From NCBI RefSeq assembly GCF_019375475.1, contig NZ_JAHXGQ010000005.1, forward strand, positions 496,001 through 560,000: a stretch of DNA of 64,000 nucleotides, read 5' to 3'. Below the pieces are notes generated by a model. That model did not search any database. It was not told the origin of the DNA and saw only the letters and a list, made by a program, of their open reading frames with translations. The stretch comes from Saccharothrix obliqua. Its GTDB lineage: Bacteria > Actinomycetota > Actinomycetes > Mycobacteriales > Pseudonocardiaceae. This document shows, piece after piece, positions 32,682 to 42,036 of this stretch (position 1 is the stretch's first letter; the number at the start of each line of letters is the position of its first letter). The translations under genes were made by a program, and so were the position numbers.

Positions 32682-35600
32682 TCAGGGGTCGATTCGGTCC
32701 AGGGCCGCGCCGTCCCAGGTGGTTTGGGTGCACGCCACGCCTCGGCCGTTCTTGGGGCGCAGCACGTCGTAGATGTGCATCCGCGGGATCTTGTCCGACA
32801 CGCCCCACCCGCTCGGCCACGTGATGACCCAGTCCATGTCTAGGTCCACCAGCAGGCCCAGCATCCGGGCGATGGTCGGGTCGTCCAGCCGCTCGAACGC
32901 CTCGTCCAGCAAGACCAGCCGCAGGGGCGCGAAGTCGTCGCTCACGGCGTCGTAGAACGAAGCCGCGGCGGCGAAGAGGGTCACGTACGAGATCAGCCGG
33001 GTCTCGCCCGACGACAGCTGGCGCAACCGCCGCTCACGCGGGTTGCCGTCCGGGCCGGTGTCGGCCACGGTCACCGTGAACTGGTGCCACGTCCGGTAGT
33101 CGAGCGCCCGCGCCAGGATCTCGGCGTAGCCACCGGTGTGGGTGTCGCGCTCGGCCTCGATCCGCTCGGTGAACACCCGCCGCAGCCGGGCGTCCTGCTC
33201 GGGGTCGCGCTCCGCGTACGACAGCCGCACCAGGGCCAGGGCGTCCCGCGTCGCCTCCTCCAACGCCGCGGACGGCTTCCAGGCCAGCTTCACGTGCACG
33301 CCCTGGCTGGACCGCGCCTTCGACAACACCTCGTTCATCCGCCGGCACAGGTCCTCGGCGACCGTGATCTGCCCGCGCAGCCACTCGGCCAGGTCGCGGA
33401 TCAGGTAGTCGGCGAAGATGTTCTGGTAGCGCTCGTCCAGGAAACCCCTCTGCTCGGCCAGCTTCGCCGTGACCTGCCGCGCCGCGACCGCCACCGGCCG
33501 GGCGCCCTCCTCGCCGGTCACCGTCACGGTCAGCAGCCCCTCGTGCTGCTCGGCGGCGATGTCGTGGCTGCCCGCCAACGACGTCTGGAGCGCCTGGAGC
33601 TTCGTGATCACCGTCGCCTCGCCCGCGCCGCGCCGGTCGGTCACGGCCAGCGCGGCACGCACCGACTCGACGTCCTCCGGCACGTCCGGCAACGCCGCGA
33701 CCAGCACGCCCGGCGCGCGGATCGCCGCCTTGAACCGCTCGACGGCCCCGGTCCGGGCGTCCCGCGCCACCGCCAGCTGCTCGGCCGCCGCGTCCAGCTG
33801 CGCGGTCAGCTTCGCCGCCTGCTCCCGCGCCGCCACGACCCGCTCGCGCACGCCCTTCAACTCGTCACGCATCTCCCGCCGCGACCGCTCGGCGGCGGCC
33901 AGCTGCTGGGCGATCTCGCGGGCCTCGCCGCCGATCGCGTCGGTCAGCTCGGCCAACGTGGCGGCCTGCGTCGCGTAGTCCGCGCACCGCGCCTCGGCGT
34001 CGGCCTCGGCGGCGGCCCGGTCGGCGACCGCCGCCTGGTACCGGTGACCGGCGTCGGCCAGGTCCGCGACCGTCGACCGGCACTGGCGGCGCAACACGTC
34101 GCCGAGGCGGTCGGCCGTGCGCTGCGCCTCGGCGGCGGCGGCCTGGGCCTGGCGCAGGCCCTCCGGGGTGGCGGGCAGGCCCGCGTCACCCGCCTGCCGC
34201 ACGACCTCGGCGTCGGCCGCTTCGCCGCGGGCCCGCGCGGTCTCCAGCTCGGCGTGCAGGTCCTCCGCGCGCTTGGCCGCCCGGTCGGCGGACTCCTGCG
34301 CGGCCTGGAGGCGGCCGTGCCTGGCGACCAGTTCGCGGTCGGTCGGGAAGCGGTCGAGGTGCGCCTCCCACCGCTCCACCAGGTCGTGCGCGGCGGCCAG
34401 GTCCGCTTCCGCCCGACCGAGGTCGGCACGCAACTCGGCCAGCTCGTCCTCCACCTCGGCGATGCGCCGCCTGCGGGCGGCCTCCCGCGCGCCCGCGCCG
34501 ATGAACTCGGCCGCGTCCTTGCGCCACCCGCCGGTCAGCACGCCCGCGTGCCACCCGCCGTCCGGGGACACCCGGAAGGGTGCGGGTTCGTCCACCGCCA
34601 CCGCGGCGAGCAACGCCGCGACGGCGGACGCGGGCACCGGCGAGTTCGGCGCCACGGCGGGCACCAGCACGGACGCCAGGGACGCACCGGGCGCCGGCTC
34701 GCCCGGCACCGCCAGGACGTCCCTCAGGTCGGTCGGGACGTCGCCGGACGCCGGCACCCAGGCGTCGAGCAGACCGGACGCCTCCAGCGCGGCCTCCAGG
34801 CCGGCGCGGCGGGCGTCGTCCACGTCCGGGTGGAAGTCCACCAGCCGGTAGAACGGGGAACCCGTCGCGGGGTCGCGGTCCGCCGACGTGAACCGGCCGC
34901 GGTCCGGGACGCTGGTCGTGCCGGACCGCAACGCCGCCAGCTCCGCGTCCAGCGCGTCGATCGCCCCGTGCAGCTCGGCCTTCCGGGTGGTCGCGTCGTG
35001 CGCGGCGGCACGGGCCGCGGCCACCAGCGGGCCGACCTGCTCGCGGGCCGCCGACGCGAGGGCGCGTGCGGCGGCCGGGTCCACGGTCGCGGGCAGCGGC
35101 AGGTCCTCGGCCGGCCTGCCCGGACCGGACTCCTGCCACGCGCGGACCTCCGCCGGCCAACCGCGGGCGACCTCGGCCAGTTCCCGCGCCTCCAGGTCAC
35201 GCAGCGCCGCGGCCTCGGCCGCCGCCTCACGCGCGTCCCGCGCGGTCTGCCGCAACGCGTCCACGGCCCGCCGCGCGGCCTCCTGCTCGTCCGCCTGCCG
35301 GTGCAGGGCCATGGCCAACGCGCCGCGCTGCCGCGCCAGGGACGCGATCTCGGCGGTGCGGGCCACCGCCGGTTCCAGGTCCAGGTCCCGCACGGCGGGC
35401 GGCACGCGGCGCTCGATCGGCAGCGGCTCGGCTTCGGGGTCCGGCTTGGCGCGCACGGACTCCGTACGCACCTCGGCGTCGACAACGGACAGCTCCGGCA
35501 CGTCCGGCGCGAGGGCCGCGTCCAGACCCGCCGAGCGCAGGTGGTGACGCAACGGCTCCACCAGTTCCCCGGCCACGCCCAGGTCGTCGGAGAGCCGCCG

Positions 35601-36698
35601 CAGCAACCGCAGCACGCCGTCGACCGCGCCGTCCTCCTGGGACCGCTGCTTGCTCGCCACGTCCAGCGCCGCGACCGCCGACGACCGCTTCTCCGCCACC
35701 AGCTTCTCGCGCGTCCGGAGGTCCTGGAGGTCGCGGAACGCGGGCAGCTCCTGCAACGCGCCGATGGTCTCCTCGGCCTGCTGCTCGCCCGCCTCCAAGG
35801 ACGACAACGCGTGCTCGGCCGAACCGCGCTCGGCCGCGGTCTCCGCCAGCGCCGCGGTCAGCTTCGCCGCTCCGCGCTCCAGCTTGCGCACGGCGTCCTC
35901 GGCGGCGGTGAGCCGGTCGGCCGACGCACGCAGCCCGCCCAGCGCGTAGTCCGCGTAGGTCTTGAGGAACGTGCCGAGCGCCGCGTCCGCCGACGACAGC
36001 CGGACGATGTTCTCCCGGATGGACTCCAGGTCGTCGAACGACGTCGCGAGCTGCTCCACCATCGCCTGGTCCAGCGGCGGCAGCGCGTCGGACAGGATTT
36101 GTTCGAGCTGACCCTCCAGCACCTTCAGGCCGACGTCCGGGTTGCGCAGGGTGCGTTGCAGGTGCAGCAGGTCGCCGTACCGCGCGCCGGGCACCCCGTA
36201 CACGGTCTCGGCGACCTTCGCCCGGAACGCGGCCTCCTCCAACACGCAATCGGCACCGATCAGGTCGCGCAACTGCGTCGGACCCAGCGGGGTGCGCTCC
36301 GCGCCGACCAGCCGGAGGTCGTGGCCGACGCGGGCGGGTGTGATGAAGCGCCACGAGTCGGTGATCGCCTGCGACGTCTTGGACGCCTTCACGCCCAGGC
36401 CGCACGTCAGGTGCTCGTCGCCGCGCACCAGCTCGACCCACGCGTACCCGATGCGGTTGGGGCCGCCGTCGTAGTCGTCGAGCATCAGGCGGCGCAGGCT
36501 CACCGTGTCGAAGCCCTTGGAGCCGACCTGGCGCAGGTCGCCGTCCAGGCACAGCGGCAGCAGCAGCTCCAGCGTCCGGGACTTGCCGGACCCGTTGGTG
36601 CCCTGGAAGATCGCGCGGCCACCCGAGAAGTCGAACGTCTGCTCGGTGTACTGCCAGATGTTGACGATGCCACCGCGGTGCAGTCGCCACCTGTTCAC
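32682..36698 (-). CDS. jetC: Wadjet JetC, SMC/MukB-like ATPase (TIGR02680 family)
   Basis: A 1338-residue SMC-like ATPase. The N-terminal head has Walker A QGTNGSGKSRTLELLL (about 32-47). Two long Ala/Arg/Glu-rich coiled coils surround a hinge-like middle. The C-terminal head carries the signature LRQLSSGETRLISYVTLF and Walker B LRLVLLDEAFERLDD. The family TIGR02680 is the JetC of type II Wadjet systems, which extrude DNA loops and detect small circular DNA. It starts at GTG (36698), overlapping the jetB stop (GTGA). Length fits the family. The open frame beyond 36698 is a shadow. Confidence 0.92.
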   Translation of the reverse strand: MNRWRLHRGGIVNIWQYTEQTFDFSGGRAIFQGTNGSGKSRTLELLLPLCLDGDLRQVGSKGFDTVSLRRLMLDDYDGGPNRIGYAWVELVRGDEHLTCGLGVKASKTSQAITDSWRFITPARVGHDLRLVGAERTPLGPTQLRDLIGADCVLEEAAFRAKVAETVYGVPGARYGDLLHLQRTLRNPDVGLKVLEGQLEQILSDALPPLDQAMVEQLATSFDDLESIRENIVRLSSADAALGTFLKTYADYALGGLRASADRLTAAEDAVRKLERGAAKLTAALAETAAERGSAEHALSSLEAGEQQAEETIGALQELPAFRDLQDLRTREKLVAEKRSSAVAALDVASKQRSQEDGAVDGVLRLLRRLSDDLGVAGELVEPLRHHLRSAGLDAALAPDVPELSVVDAEVRTESVRAKPDPEAEPLPIERRVPPAVRDLDLEPAVARTAEIASLARQRGALAMALHRQADEQEAARRAVDALRQTARDAREAAAEAAALRDLEARELAEVARGWPAEVRAWQESGPGRPAEDLPLPATVDPAAARALASAAREQVGPLVAAARAAAHDATTRKAELHGAIDALDAELAALRSGTTSVPDRGRFTSADRDPATGSPFYRLVDFHPDVDDARRAGLEAALEASGLLDAWVPASGDVPTDLRDVLAVPGEPAPGASLASVLVPAVAPNSPVPASAVAALLAAVAVDEPAPFRVSPDGGWHAGVLTGGWRKDAAEFIGAGAREAARRRRIAEVEDELAELRADLGRAEADLAAAHDLVERWEAHLDRFPTDRELVARHGRLQAAQESADRAAKRAEDLHAELETARARGEAADAEVVRQAGDAGLPATPEGLRQAQAAAAEAQRTADRLGDVLRRQCRSTVADLADAGHRYQAAVADRAAAEADAEARCADYATQAATLAELTDAIGGEAREIAQQLAAAERSRREMRDELKGVRERVVAAREQAAKLTAQLDAAAEQLAVARDARTGAVERFKAAIRAPGVLVAALPDVPEDVESVRAALAVTDRRGAGEATVITKLQALQTSLAGSHDIAAEQHEGLLTVTVTGEEGARPVAVAARQVTAKLAEQRGFLDERYQNIFADYLIRDLAEWLRGQITVAEDLCRRMNEVLSKARSSQGVHVKLAWKPSAALEEATRDALALVRLSYAERDPEQDARLRRVFTERIEAERDTHTGGYAEILARALDYRTWHQFTVTVADTGPDGNPRERRLRQLSSGETRLISYVTLFAAAASFYDAVSDDFAPLRLVLLDEAFERLDDPTIARMLGLLVDLDMDWVITWPSGWGVSDKIPRMHIYDVLRPKNGRGVACTQTTWDGAALDRIDP

Positions 36699-37873
36699 GC
36701 GTTCTCCTTGTCCTGCGGTGCGTCGAAGAGGGACCAGCTCGGCACTTCCGGCGGCGGTGCGGGCCGCTCCACCTCGCGCTCGGGGTCGCCGTCGGGTACC
36801 GGCGCCCAGCGGTGCGCGGCGGCGACGAGCCACCAGCCGTCCGCCGCGTGCTCGGCCAACCCCGCGCGGCGCAGCAGTTCCAGCACCTCGTCGGCCAGCC
36901 GGTCCAGGTCGTCGGTGAACTGCTTGGACCACGCCGCCGGGTAGTCCGCCACCAGCCGCGCGCACGACTCGACCAGCCGCTCCCGGACGACCGGGTGCCG
37001 GTCGCCGACCGGGTCGCCGTCGAGCAGGTCGGGCAGCGCCAGCAACGCGATCCGGGCCACCGTGGAGGTGCCGGGGAAGTACAGGTCGGTCAGGTAGTCC
37101 TCGGGGTCGGCCGCCAGCACGCCCTCGGACCGGGCCTCGACCCGCAGCCCGAACGCGGTCTCCAGCGACGCGGCCTCCCGGCGCTGGTGGCGGCGCAGCC
37201 ACTCGGCCTGGTCGGCGGGCAGGTCGGCGTGCCGGACCACCGGGTTCTCCACCAGCTTGCGGCGCACCGCGTGCTCGACGCCGCGGGGTCCGGGTCGCGC
37301 GGCGAGCCGCACCAGGTGCTCCGGTGACGTCGCCTCCGCCACCGGCCCGGTCAGCAACTGCCCGAGCAGGTCGGTGTCGACGGTGATCAACGCCTCGGTC
37401 TGCGCGTCGACCGCGCCCTCCGTCTCGTGCAGCACGCCCAGCGACACCAGGTGGCGCAACGCCGCCGTCAGCGCACGCCGGTCCGCCACGTCGTCCACCA
37501 CCGCCAGCCCGGCTTCCACGGCCGCCGCGCGGACGTCCGCCACCAGCTTCGACAGCAACGCCTGCCGACCGATGCCGGTGAGCACGGCCATCGTCAACGC
37601 CACGTACGCGTAGCCGCGTGGCGACATGCCCGGCACGCCCCGCGTGTCGTCCGCGCCCGGACCGGCCTTGTACAGCCGGGCGAACCGCCGTTCCACCACC
37701 AGCCGGTAGCCGAGCTGCCGGGCGAACAGGTCCTGGAGCGCGACCCGGTGCCGGTAGACCAGGGTCAGCAGCTCGCCGTCCGGGCCGTCGGCACGCAGCA
37801 GCGGGCGGCGCAGCAGGGTGCGCGCGCAGCGCACGACGTTGGCGGCGTCGATCTCGGAGAGGTCCTCGAACAT
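36695..37873 (-). CDS. jetB: Wadjet JetB, MukE-like (TIGR02678 family)
   Basis: A 392-residue protein of the TIGR02678/DUF2398 type, the kleisin-associated winged-helix component of type II Wadjet. Its N-terminus reads MFEDLSEIDAANVVRCARTL, followed by RRPLLRADG and the conserved YRHRVALQDLFARQLGYRLVV. The C-terminus is Pro-rich. The ATG (complement 37871-37873) shares one base with the jetA stop (TGATG). A longer open frame to 39136 runs antiparallel-frame through jetA and is a shadow. It is co-transcribed and translationally coupled with jetA and jetC. Confidence 0.9.
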   Translation of the reverse strand: MFEDLSEIDAANVVRCARTLLRRPLLRADGPDGELLTLVYRHRVALQDLFARQLGYRLVVERRFARLYKAGPGADDTRGVPGMSPRGYAYVALTMAVLTGIGRQALLSKLVADVRAAAVEAGLAVVDDVADRRALTAALRHLVSLGVLHETEGAVDAQTEALITVDTDLLGQLLTGPVAEATSPEHLVRLAARPGPRGVEHAVRRKLVENPVVRHADLPADQAEWLRRHQRREAASLETAFGLRVEARSEGVLAADPEDYLTDLYFPGTSTVARIALLALPDLLDGDPVGDRHPVVRERLVESCARLVADYPAAWSKQFTDDLDRLADEVLELLRRAGLAEHAADGWWLVAAAHRWAPVPDGDPEREVERPAPPPEVPSWSLFDAPQDKENA

Positions 37874-39354
37874 CAGTCGAGCACCAGCGTGGAGTCGTGC
37901 AACGTCAACGTGCCGGCCCGTGAGTGGACACGGGTCGCTTCGCCGGGGGTGTGCGCCACGGTCACCCGCAGACCACGCACCGGGTCCGTCGCCGAACCGG
38001 AGTCCGACGCCCGGTCCCGCTGCGCCATGGCGAGGGTCAGCAGCTCGCACAGCACGCCCAGGGCGCCGCCGGACAGCTCCGTCGTCGCCAGCCGGGGCGC
38101 GGCGGCCGACAGCTCCGCCACCGCCGCGGCCCGCCGCTCGTCCGCCTCCCGCGCCTCGGCCAGCAGCGACTGCTCGGTCATCGGGTCGTCCAGGATGCGT
38201 GACGTGCGACCACGCACGCCCCGGTCGCCGCGGCTGCGGACGCTGACCGACACGTCGTGCACGGGTCCGTCGCGCCACGACGTGCGCTCGTTGTCGCGGT
38301 CGTGCTCCGGCGCGGGCGAGAGGTGGCGTGCCGAGTACAGGCCGAACGCCGCCGCGTACAGCTCGTGCGCGCGGTCGGGGCCACCGCCGTCGAACCACGC
38401 CGCGAGCTTCAGCAGCTCGGCCCGCCTGCCCGGCAGCAGCCCGCCGCCGGACGTCGCGCGCTTCACGCTGGCCAGCAGCGAGCCGATCGCGCGTGCGGTG
38501 GCGTCCCGCAACGCCGTCACCTGGCTCGGGCGGCCGGGCCGGTCCACGAACCAGTCGGTCAGCTCCTGCCAGTCCGCCGCGGACCGGCCCCGCGCCCGCT
38601 CCACCCGGTCGCCCAGGTCGGCGCGGCCGAGCAGGCGCAGCAGCTCGCCACGCGCGCCGGCCAGGCCGGCGAGGGCGGCGGCGATGGCGGGCGTGTGCCG
38701 CAGCACGTCCTCCACGACCATCTGGATGTACTCGACCAGCAGGTTGCGGAACCCGGAGATCTCCTCGGGCGCGAGGTGGTGGCGGGTCACCACCTGGCCC
38801 AGGTAGGCGTAGAAGTCGCGGACCGTGGCGGCCAGTTCGGCGTGCTGGAGGAACAACGTCGTCACCTGCTCGGCCAGCACCTCGCGGGGCCTGCTCGCGG
38901 CCTCGTCGGCCAGCGCCGCCGCCAGGGAGCGCCCGAGCTGCCCCAAGCCCCGCTCCACGGCGGGCAGCAGCTCCCGGGACACCTCGCGCGCGCCCTCGGG
39001 CACGCGCAGCAGCTCGTCCACGTCCCGCTGCACCCGCACGGCCAGCTTCGACACCTGGTAACGCACGCTGCCGTGCTGGAACTCGGCGATGCTGGCCGCC
39101 ACCACCTCGCGGCGGCCCTGCACCAGGTTGCCCCACTCGACGAGCTGCCGGAGCCGGCTGAGCACGTTCTCGATGCGTGACTCGCCCGGCTCCACGCGGC
39201 CCTCGCGCTCGGCGCCGGCCAGCGCGCCCGCCACCTCGCCCGCCGACAGGTCGGCCAGCAGCGTGGACGTGAACAGCCGCATGATCGCCAGGTAGGTGCG
39301 TTGGTGGTCACGCGCGTCCAGGTACGCGTAGAGCTTCAAGCGGGCCGGTTCCAC
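37873..39354 (-). CDS. jetA: Wadjet JetA, MukF-like kleisin (TIGR02677 family)
   Basis: A 493-residue helical protein of the TIGR02677/DUF2397 type, the kleisin of type II Wadjet. It begins VEPARLKLYAYLDARDHQRT. Motifs include LRQLVEWGNLVQGRR (winged helix) and EEISGFRNLLVEYIQMVVED. I choose the GTG at 39354, which has TAGGG nine bases upstream; a TTG three codons earlier is the alternative. It is the first gene of the operon and diverges from cbiB by only about 50 bp. No gene upstream on this strand belongs to the system. Confidence 0.9.
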   Translation of the reverse strand: MEPARLKLYAYLDARDHQRTYLAIMRLFTSTLLADLSAGEVAGALAGAEREGRVEPGESRIENVLSRLRQLVEWGNLVQGRREVVAASIAEFQHGSVRYQVSKLAVRVQRDVDELLRVPEGAREVSRELLPAVERGLGQLGRSLAAALADEAASRPREVLAEQVTTLFLQHAELAATVRDFYAYLGQVVTRHHLAPEEISGFRNLLVEYIQMVVEDVLRHTPAIAAALAGLAGARGELLRLLGRADLGDRVERARGRSAADWQELTDWFVDRPGRPSQVTALRDATARAIGSLLASVKRATSGGGLLPGRRAELLKLAAWFDGGGPDRAHELYAAAFGLYSARHLSPAPEHDRDNERTSWRDGPVHDVSVSVRSRGDRGVRGRTSRILDDPMTEQSLLAEAREADERRAAAVAELSAAAPRLATTELSGGALGVLCELLTLAMAQRDRASDSGSATDPVRGLRVTVAHTPGEATRVHSRAGTLTLHDSTLVLD

Positions 39355-39405
39355 GGGAGGCAACCCTAGTGCGGGCTACCGACAGTCGCGGGATACCGTG
39401 CCGGT

Positions 39406-40347
39406 GTGAGCGTGGGACGCGCGGTCGGGTTGTTGCTGGGCGTGGCTGCGGACGCGGTGTTCGGAGACCCGCGGAGGTATCACCCGGTCGCGGGGTTCGG
39501 TCGGGTGGCCGCGGCCCTGGAGCGGAAGGCGTACCGGGACCACCGGGCGGCCGGCGTCGCGTACACCGCGGCCCTGGTCGGCGGTTCCGTGTTGGCCGGT
39601 GTCGCCGTCGAACACCTCGGCCGCCGCAGCGCCGTCGTGCAGGCCGTCACCACCGCCGCCGCCACCTGGGCCGTGCTCGGCGGGTCGTCGCTGGCCGACG
39701 AGGGCACCGCGATGGGCCGCGAGCTGGACGGCGGCGACGTGGCGGCGGCGCGTCGGCGGCTGCCGAACCTGTGCGGCCGGGAACCGTCCCGGCTGGACAC
39801 GATGGGCCTGGCCAAGGCGACGGTCGAGTCGGTCGCCGAGAACACCTCGGACGCGGTGGTCGCGCCGCTGTTCTGGGGCGCCGTCGCGGGCGTGCCCGGC
39901 CTGCTCGGCTACCGCGCGGCCAACACCCTGGACGCGATGGTCGGCCACCGCAACACCCGCTACTGCCGGTTCGGCTGGGCCTCGGCGCGGCTGGACGACG
40001 TGGCGAACCTGCTGCCCGCGCGGCTCGCGGCGCTGCTCACGGCGGCCGGCGCGCCGGTGGTCGGCGGGTCGGCGGGCGAGGCGTGGCGGACGTGGCGGCG
40101 GGACGCGTCGGCCCACCCGAGCCCCAACGCGGGTCAGGTGGAGGCGGCGTTCGCGGGTGCGCTGGAGATCCGGCTCGGTGGGCGCACCGTGTACGCGCAC
40201 GGCGCGGAGGACCGGCCGGTGCTCGGCCACGGGCGCAACCCCGACGCGGGGCACGTGACGCGTGCCGTCGAGCTGTCCCGGGTGGTCGGCGCGTCGGCCG
40301 CCGGCGTCACCGCGCTGGTCGCGCTGCTCCGTCGTCGACGTCGGTGA
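39406..40347 (+). CDS. cobD: Adenosylcobinamide-phosphate synthase CobD/CbiB
   Basis: A 313-residue membrane enzyme of corrinoid synthesis that attaches aminopropanol (phosphate) to cobyric acid. Family motifs are GDPRRYHPVAGFGRV near the N-terminus, ESVAENTSDAVVAPLFW and YRAANTLDAMVGHRN. Start is GTG, and a TACCGT -10-like hexamer seven bases upstream suggests a leaderless mRNA. Rv2236c is the mycobacterial counterpart, also next to a SURF1 gene. The 3' end overlaps the convergent SURF1 gene by 41 bp. Confidence 0.93.
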   Translation: MSVGRAVGLLLGVAADAVFGDPRRYHPVAGFGRVAAALERKAYRDHRAAGVAYTAALVGGSVLAGVAVEHLGRRSAVVQAVTTAAATWAVLGGSSLADEGTAMGRELDGGDVAAARRRLPNLCGREPSRLDTMGLAKATVESVAENTSDAVVAPLFWGAVAGVPGLLGYRAANTLDAMVGHRNTRYCRFGWASARLDDVANLLPARLAALLTAAGAPVVGGSAGEAWRTWRRDASAHPSPNAGQVEAAFAGALEIRLGGRTVYAHGAEDRPVLGHGRNPDAGHVTRAVELSRVVGASAAGVTALVALLRRRRR

Positions 40348-41155
40348 CCTCGCCGGCCTCCGTGACGGACCCGGCGGCCTCGTCCTCGGCGAGCATCTCG
40401 GCCACCGACTTGCGCCTGGGCTTGGCCGGCCCGTCGAGCGCGCCGCCCGGCCGGGCCTCGCGGACCGTGAAGTACAGCCAGCCGCCCAGGGCCATCGCGC
40501 CGAACGCGACCCACTGGAGCGCGTAGGAGAAGAACGGGCCGGCGTCGAGCTTCGGCAGCGGCAGGGCCTCCTCGCCACCCGGCTGGCCCTCGACGAGCTG
40601 GAAGTAGCCGGGCCGGATGTCCATGCCCGCCGCGCGGCCGACCACGGCCGAGTTGATCGAGTAGACCTCGCGGTGGCCGTCGCGCTCGATCGCGTCCCGG
40701 CTGTCGGACTCGCCCGCTCGCACCCACGCGACCAGCGTCACGGTGCCCTCGGGCACGGGTTTCAACTCCGGCGTCTTCAACCCGTTCACCGGTCGCACGT
40801 AACCGCGGTCGACCAGCACCGTGGGGCCCTCCACCAGCGCGAACGGCGTCAGCACCTCGGACGCCGCCTCGCCCTGCACGGTGCGCAGCCGCGCCACCGC
40901 CTGACCCTCCGGCAGGTACCGGCCGGTGAGGGTGACGCGTCGCCACTCGTTGTCGGAGTTGGGCCGGTCCAGCACCTCGGCGACCGGCACGGGGTCAGTG
41001 CGCACCGACGTGGTCACGGCGTCGTTCTGCGCCACGCGCTCCCGGTCGCGGCTGAACTGCCACGGCGCGAGCAGCGCGAAGCACGCGCCCGCGAAGACCC
41101 AGACCGCCAGCGTCAGCGCAAGCCAGCCCGGCCGCAACAGAAACCTGAACCGCAC
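40307..41155 (-). CDS. SURF1-family cytochrome oxidase biogenesis protein
   Basis: A 282-residue protein with the SURF1 layout. An N-terminal transmembrane helix (WLALTLAVWVFAGACFALLA) precedes the family motif PWQFSRDRE, with an extracytoplasmic domain including LVDRGYVRPV. A second helix follows near residue 225 (ALQWVAFGAMALGGWLYF). The C-terminal cytoplasmic tail is acidic. SURF1 proteins aid haem a insertion into aa3 oxidase. The start is GTG; GGGGAG abuts it closely, so the ribosome site is poorly placed or the mRNA is leaderless. Rv2235 is the positional match. Confidence 0.9.
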   Translation of the reverse strand: MRFRFLLRPGWLALTLAVWVFAGACFALLAPWQFSRDRERVAQNDAVTTSVRTDPVPVAEVLDRPNSDNEWRRVTLTGRYLPEGQAVARLRTVQGEAASEVLTPFALVEGPTVLVDRGYVRPVNGLKTPELKPVPEGTVTLVAWVRAGESDSRDAIERDGHREVYSINSAVVGRAAGMDIRPGYFQLVEGQPGGEEALPLPKLDAGPFFSYALQWVAFGAMALGGWLYFTVREARPGGALDGPAKPRRKSVAEMLAEDEAAGSVTEAGEVTDVDDGAARPAR

Positions 41156-41202
41156 CTCCCCACGGTAAGCCCTGGCCGGATGTGACCCGCACCCGGTCGC
41201 GA

Positions 41203-42036
41203 TCAGCGCAGCGCGCGGGCCGCGGCGAGGGCCTGCTCCGCGTAGCCGCGGCCGAACAGCACCGCGTGCACCAGGAGCGGGAACAACTGGTGCAGCGGCA
41301 CGCGGTCGCGCCAGCCGTCGGCCAGCGGGCGCGCCTCGTGGTAGGCGGCCAGGACCCGGTCCAGGTGGGCGCAGCCGAACAGGGCGAGCATGGCCAGGTC
41401 GGTCTCGCGGTGGCCGCCGTGCGCGGCCGGGTCGATCAGCCACGCCCGCCCGTCCGCCGCCCACAGCACGTTGCCGTGCCACAGGTCGCCGTGCAGCCGG
41501 GCGGGCGGCTCGTCGGGCGCGGCCACCGGCACGGCCTCCACCACGCGTGCCTCGGCCGGGGTGAGCACGTGCCGGTCCACCGCCTGCCGCACGTAGTGGG
41601 CGACGCGGTGCTCGGCGAACCACTCCGGCCAGCCGCGTGCCGGCTGGTTCGGCAGGTCGGCCCCGCCGATGAACGCCTTGGCGGGCCCACCCGGCGGCGG
41701 CGCGCCGAACGCGGGCGCGCCCGCGGCGTGCAGGCCGGCCAGGCGGCGGCCCAGCTCCTCGGCGGCGTGCGGCGTGGCGGGGCCGGGCGCGACGCGGTCC
41801 ACCACCAGCCGGTGCTCGTCGTGACCACGCACCCGGGGCACCGGCGGTCCCGCCGGCACGGCGAGCCACGCCAGGGACGCCACCTCCGCCCGCACCGCCG
41901 CCGGTTCGCCGTGCCGCTTGACGACGACCACGTCGCCGTTCGCGAGGTCCACCTCGTGCACGTCGGACCCGAGCGGGCGGACGGCGGTCGCGGTGGACCC
42001 GGTCCACCGGGCGGCGGCGGACGCGGGTGTCGTCAC
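41203..42036 (-). CDS. Fructosamine kinase-like protein
   Basis: A 277-residue kinase of the fructosamine-3-kinase/ketosamine-kinase family. Motifs include VVVVKRHGEP (ATP lysine), ARLHGDLWHGNVLW (catalytic loop) and WLIDPAAHGGHRETDLAML (metal-binding D). Such enzymes phosphorylate Amadori products and start deglycation of proteins. Start is GTG overlapping the stop of the tyrosine phosphatase gene (GTGA), so the two are coupled. In other bacteria, kinases of this type also neighbour LMW-PTP genes. Confidence 0.88.
   Translation of the reverse strand: MTTPASAAARWTGSTATAVRPLGSDVHEVDLANGDVVVVKRHGEPAAVRAEVASLAWLAVPAGPPVPRVRGHDEHRLVVDRVAPGPATPHAAEELGRRLAGLHAAGAPAFGAPPPGGPAKAFIGGADLPNQPARGWPEWFAEHRVAHYVRQAVDRHVLTPAEARVVEAVPVAAPDEPPARLHGDLWHGNVLWAADGRAWLIDPAAHGGHRETDLAMLALFGCAHLDRVLAAYHEARPLADGWRDRVPLHQLFPLLVHAVLFGRGYAEQALAAARALR

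Noticed and set aside
31771-32820. 350-residue N-terminal extension of the NmrA-like protein
   Set aside because: It would run antisense through marR and the G-rich tract. The Rossmann start MELTLVTGATG is the natural N-terminus.
33084-36944. 1286-codon rightward open frame opposite jetC
   Set aside because: Antisense to jetC in the complementary frame, with an Arg/Gly/Leu-rich low-information translation. JetC has clear motifs along the whole length.
37874-39136. N-terminal extension of jetB
   Set aside because: The frame is open but lies within jetA in another frame, and family similarity begins at the ATG at 37873.
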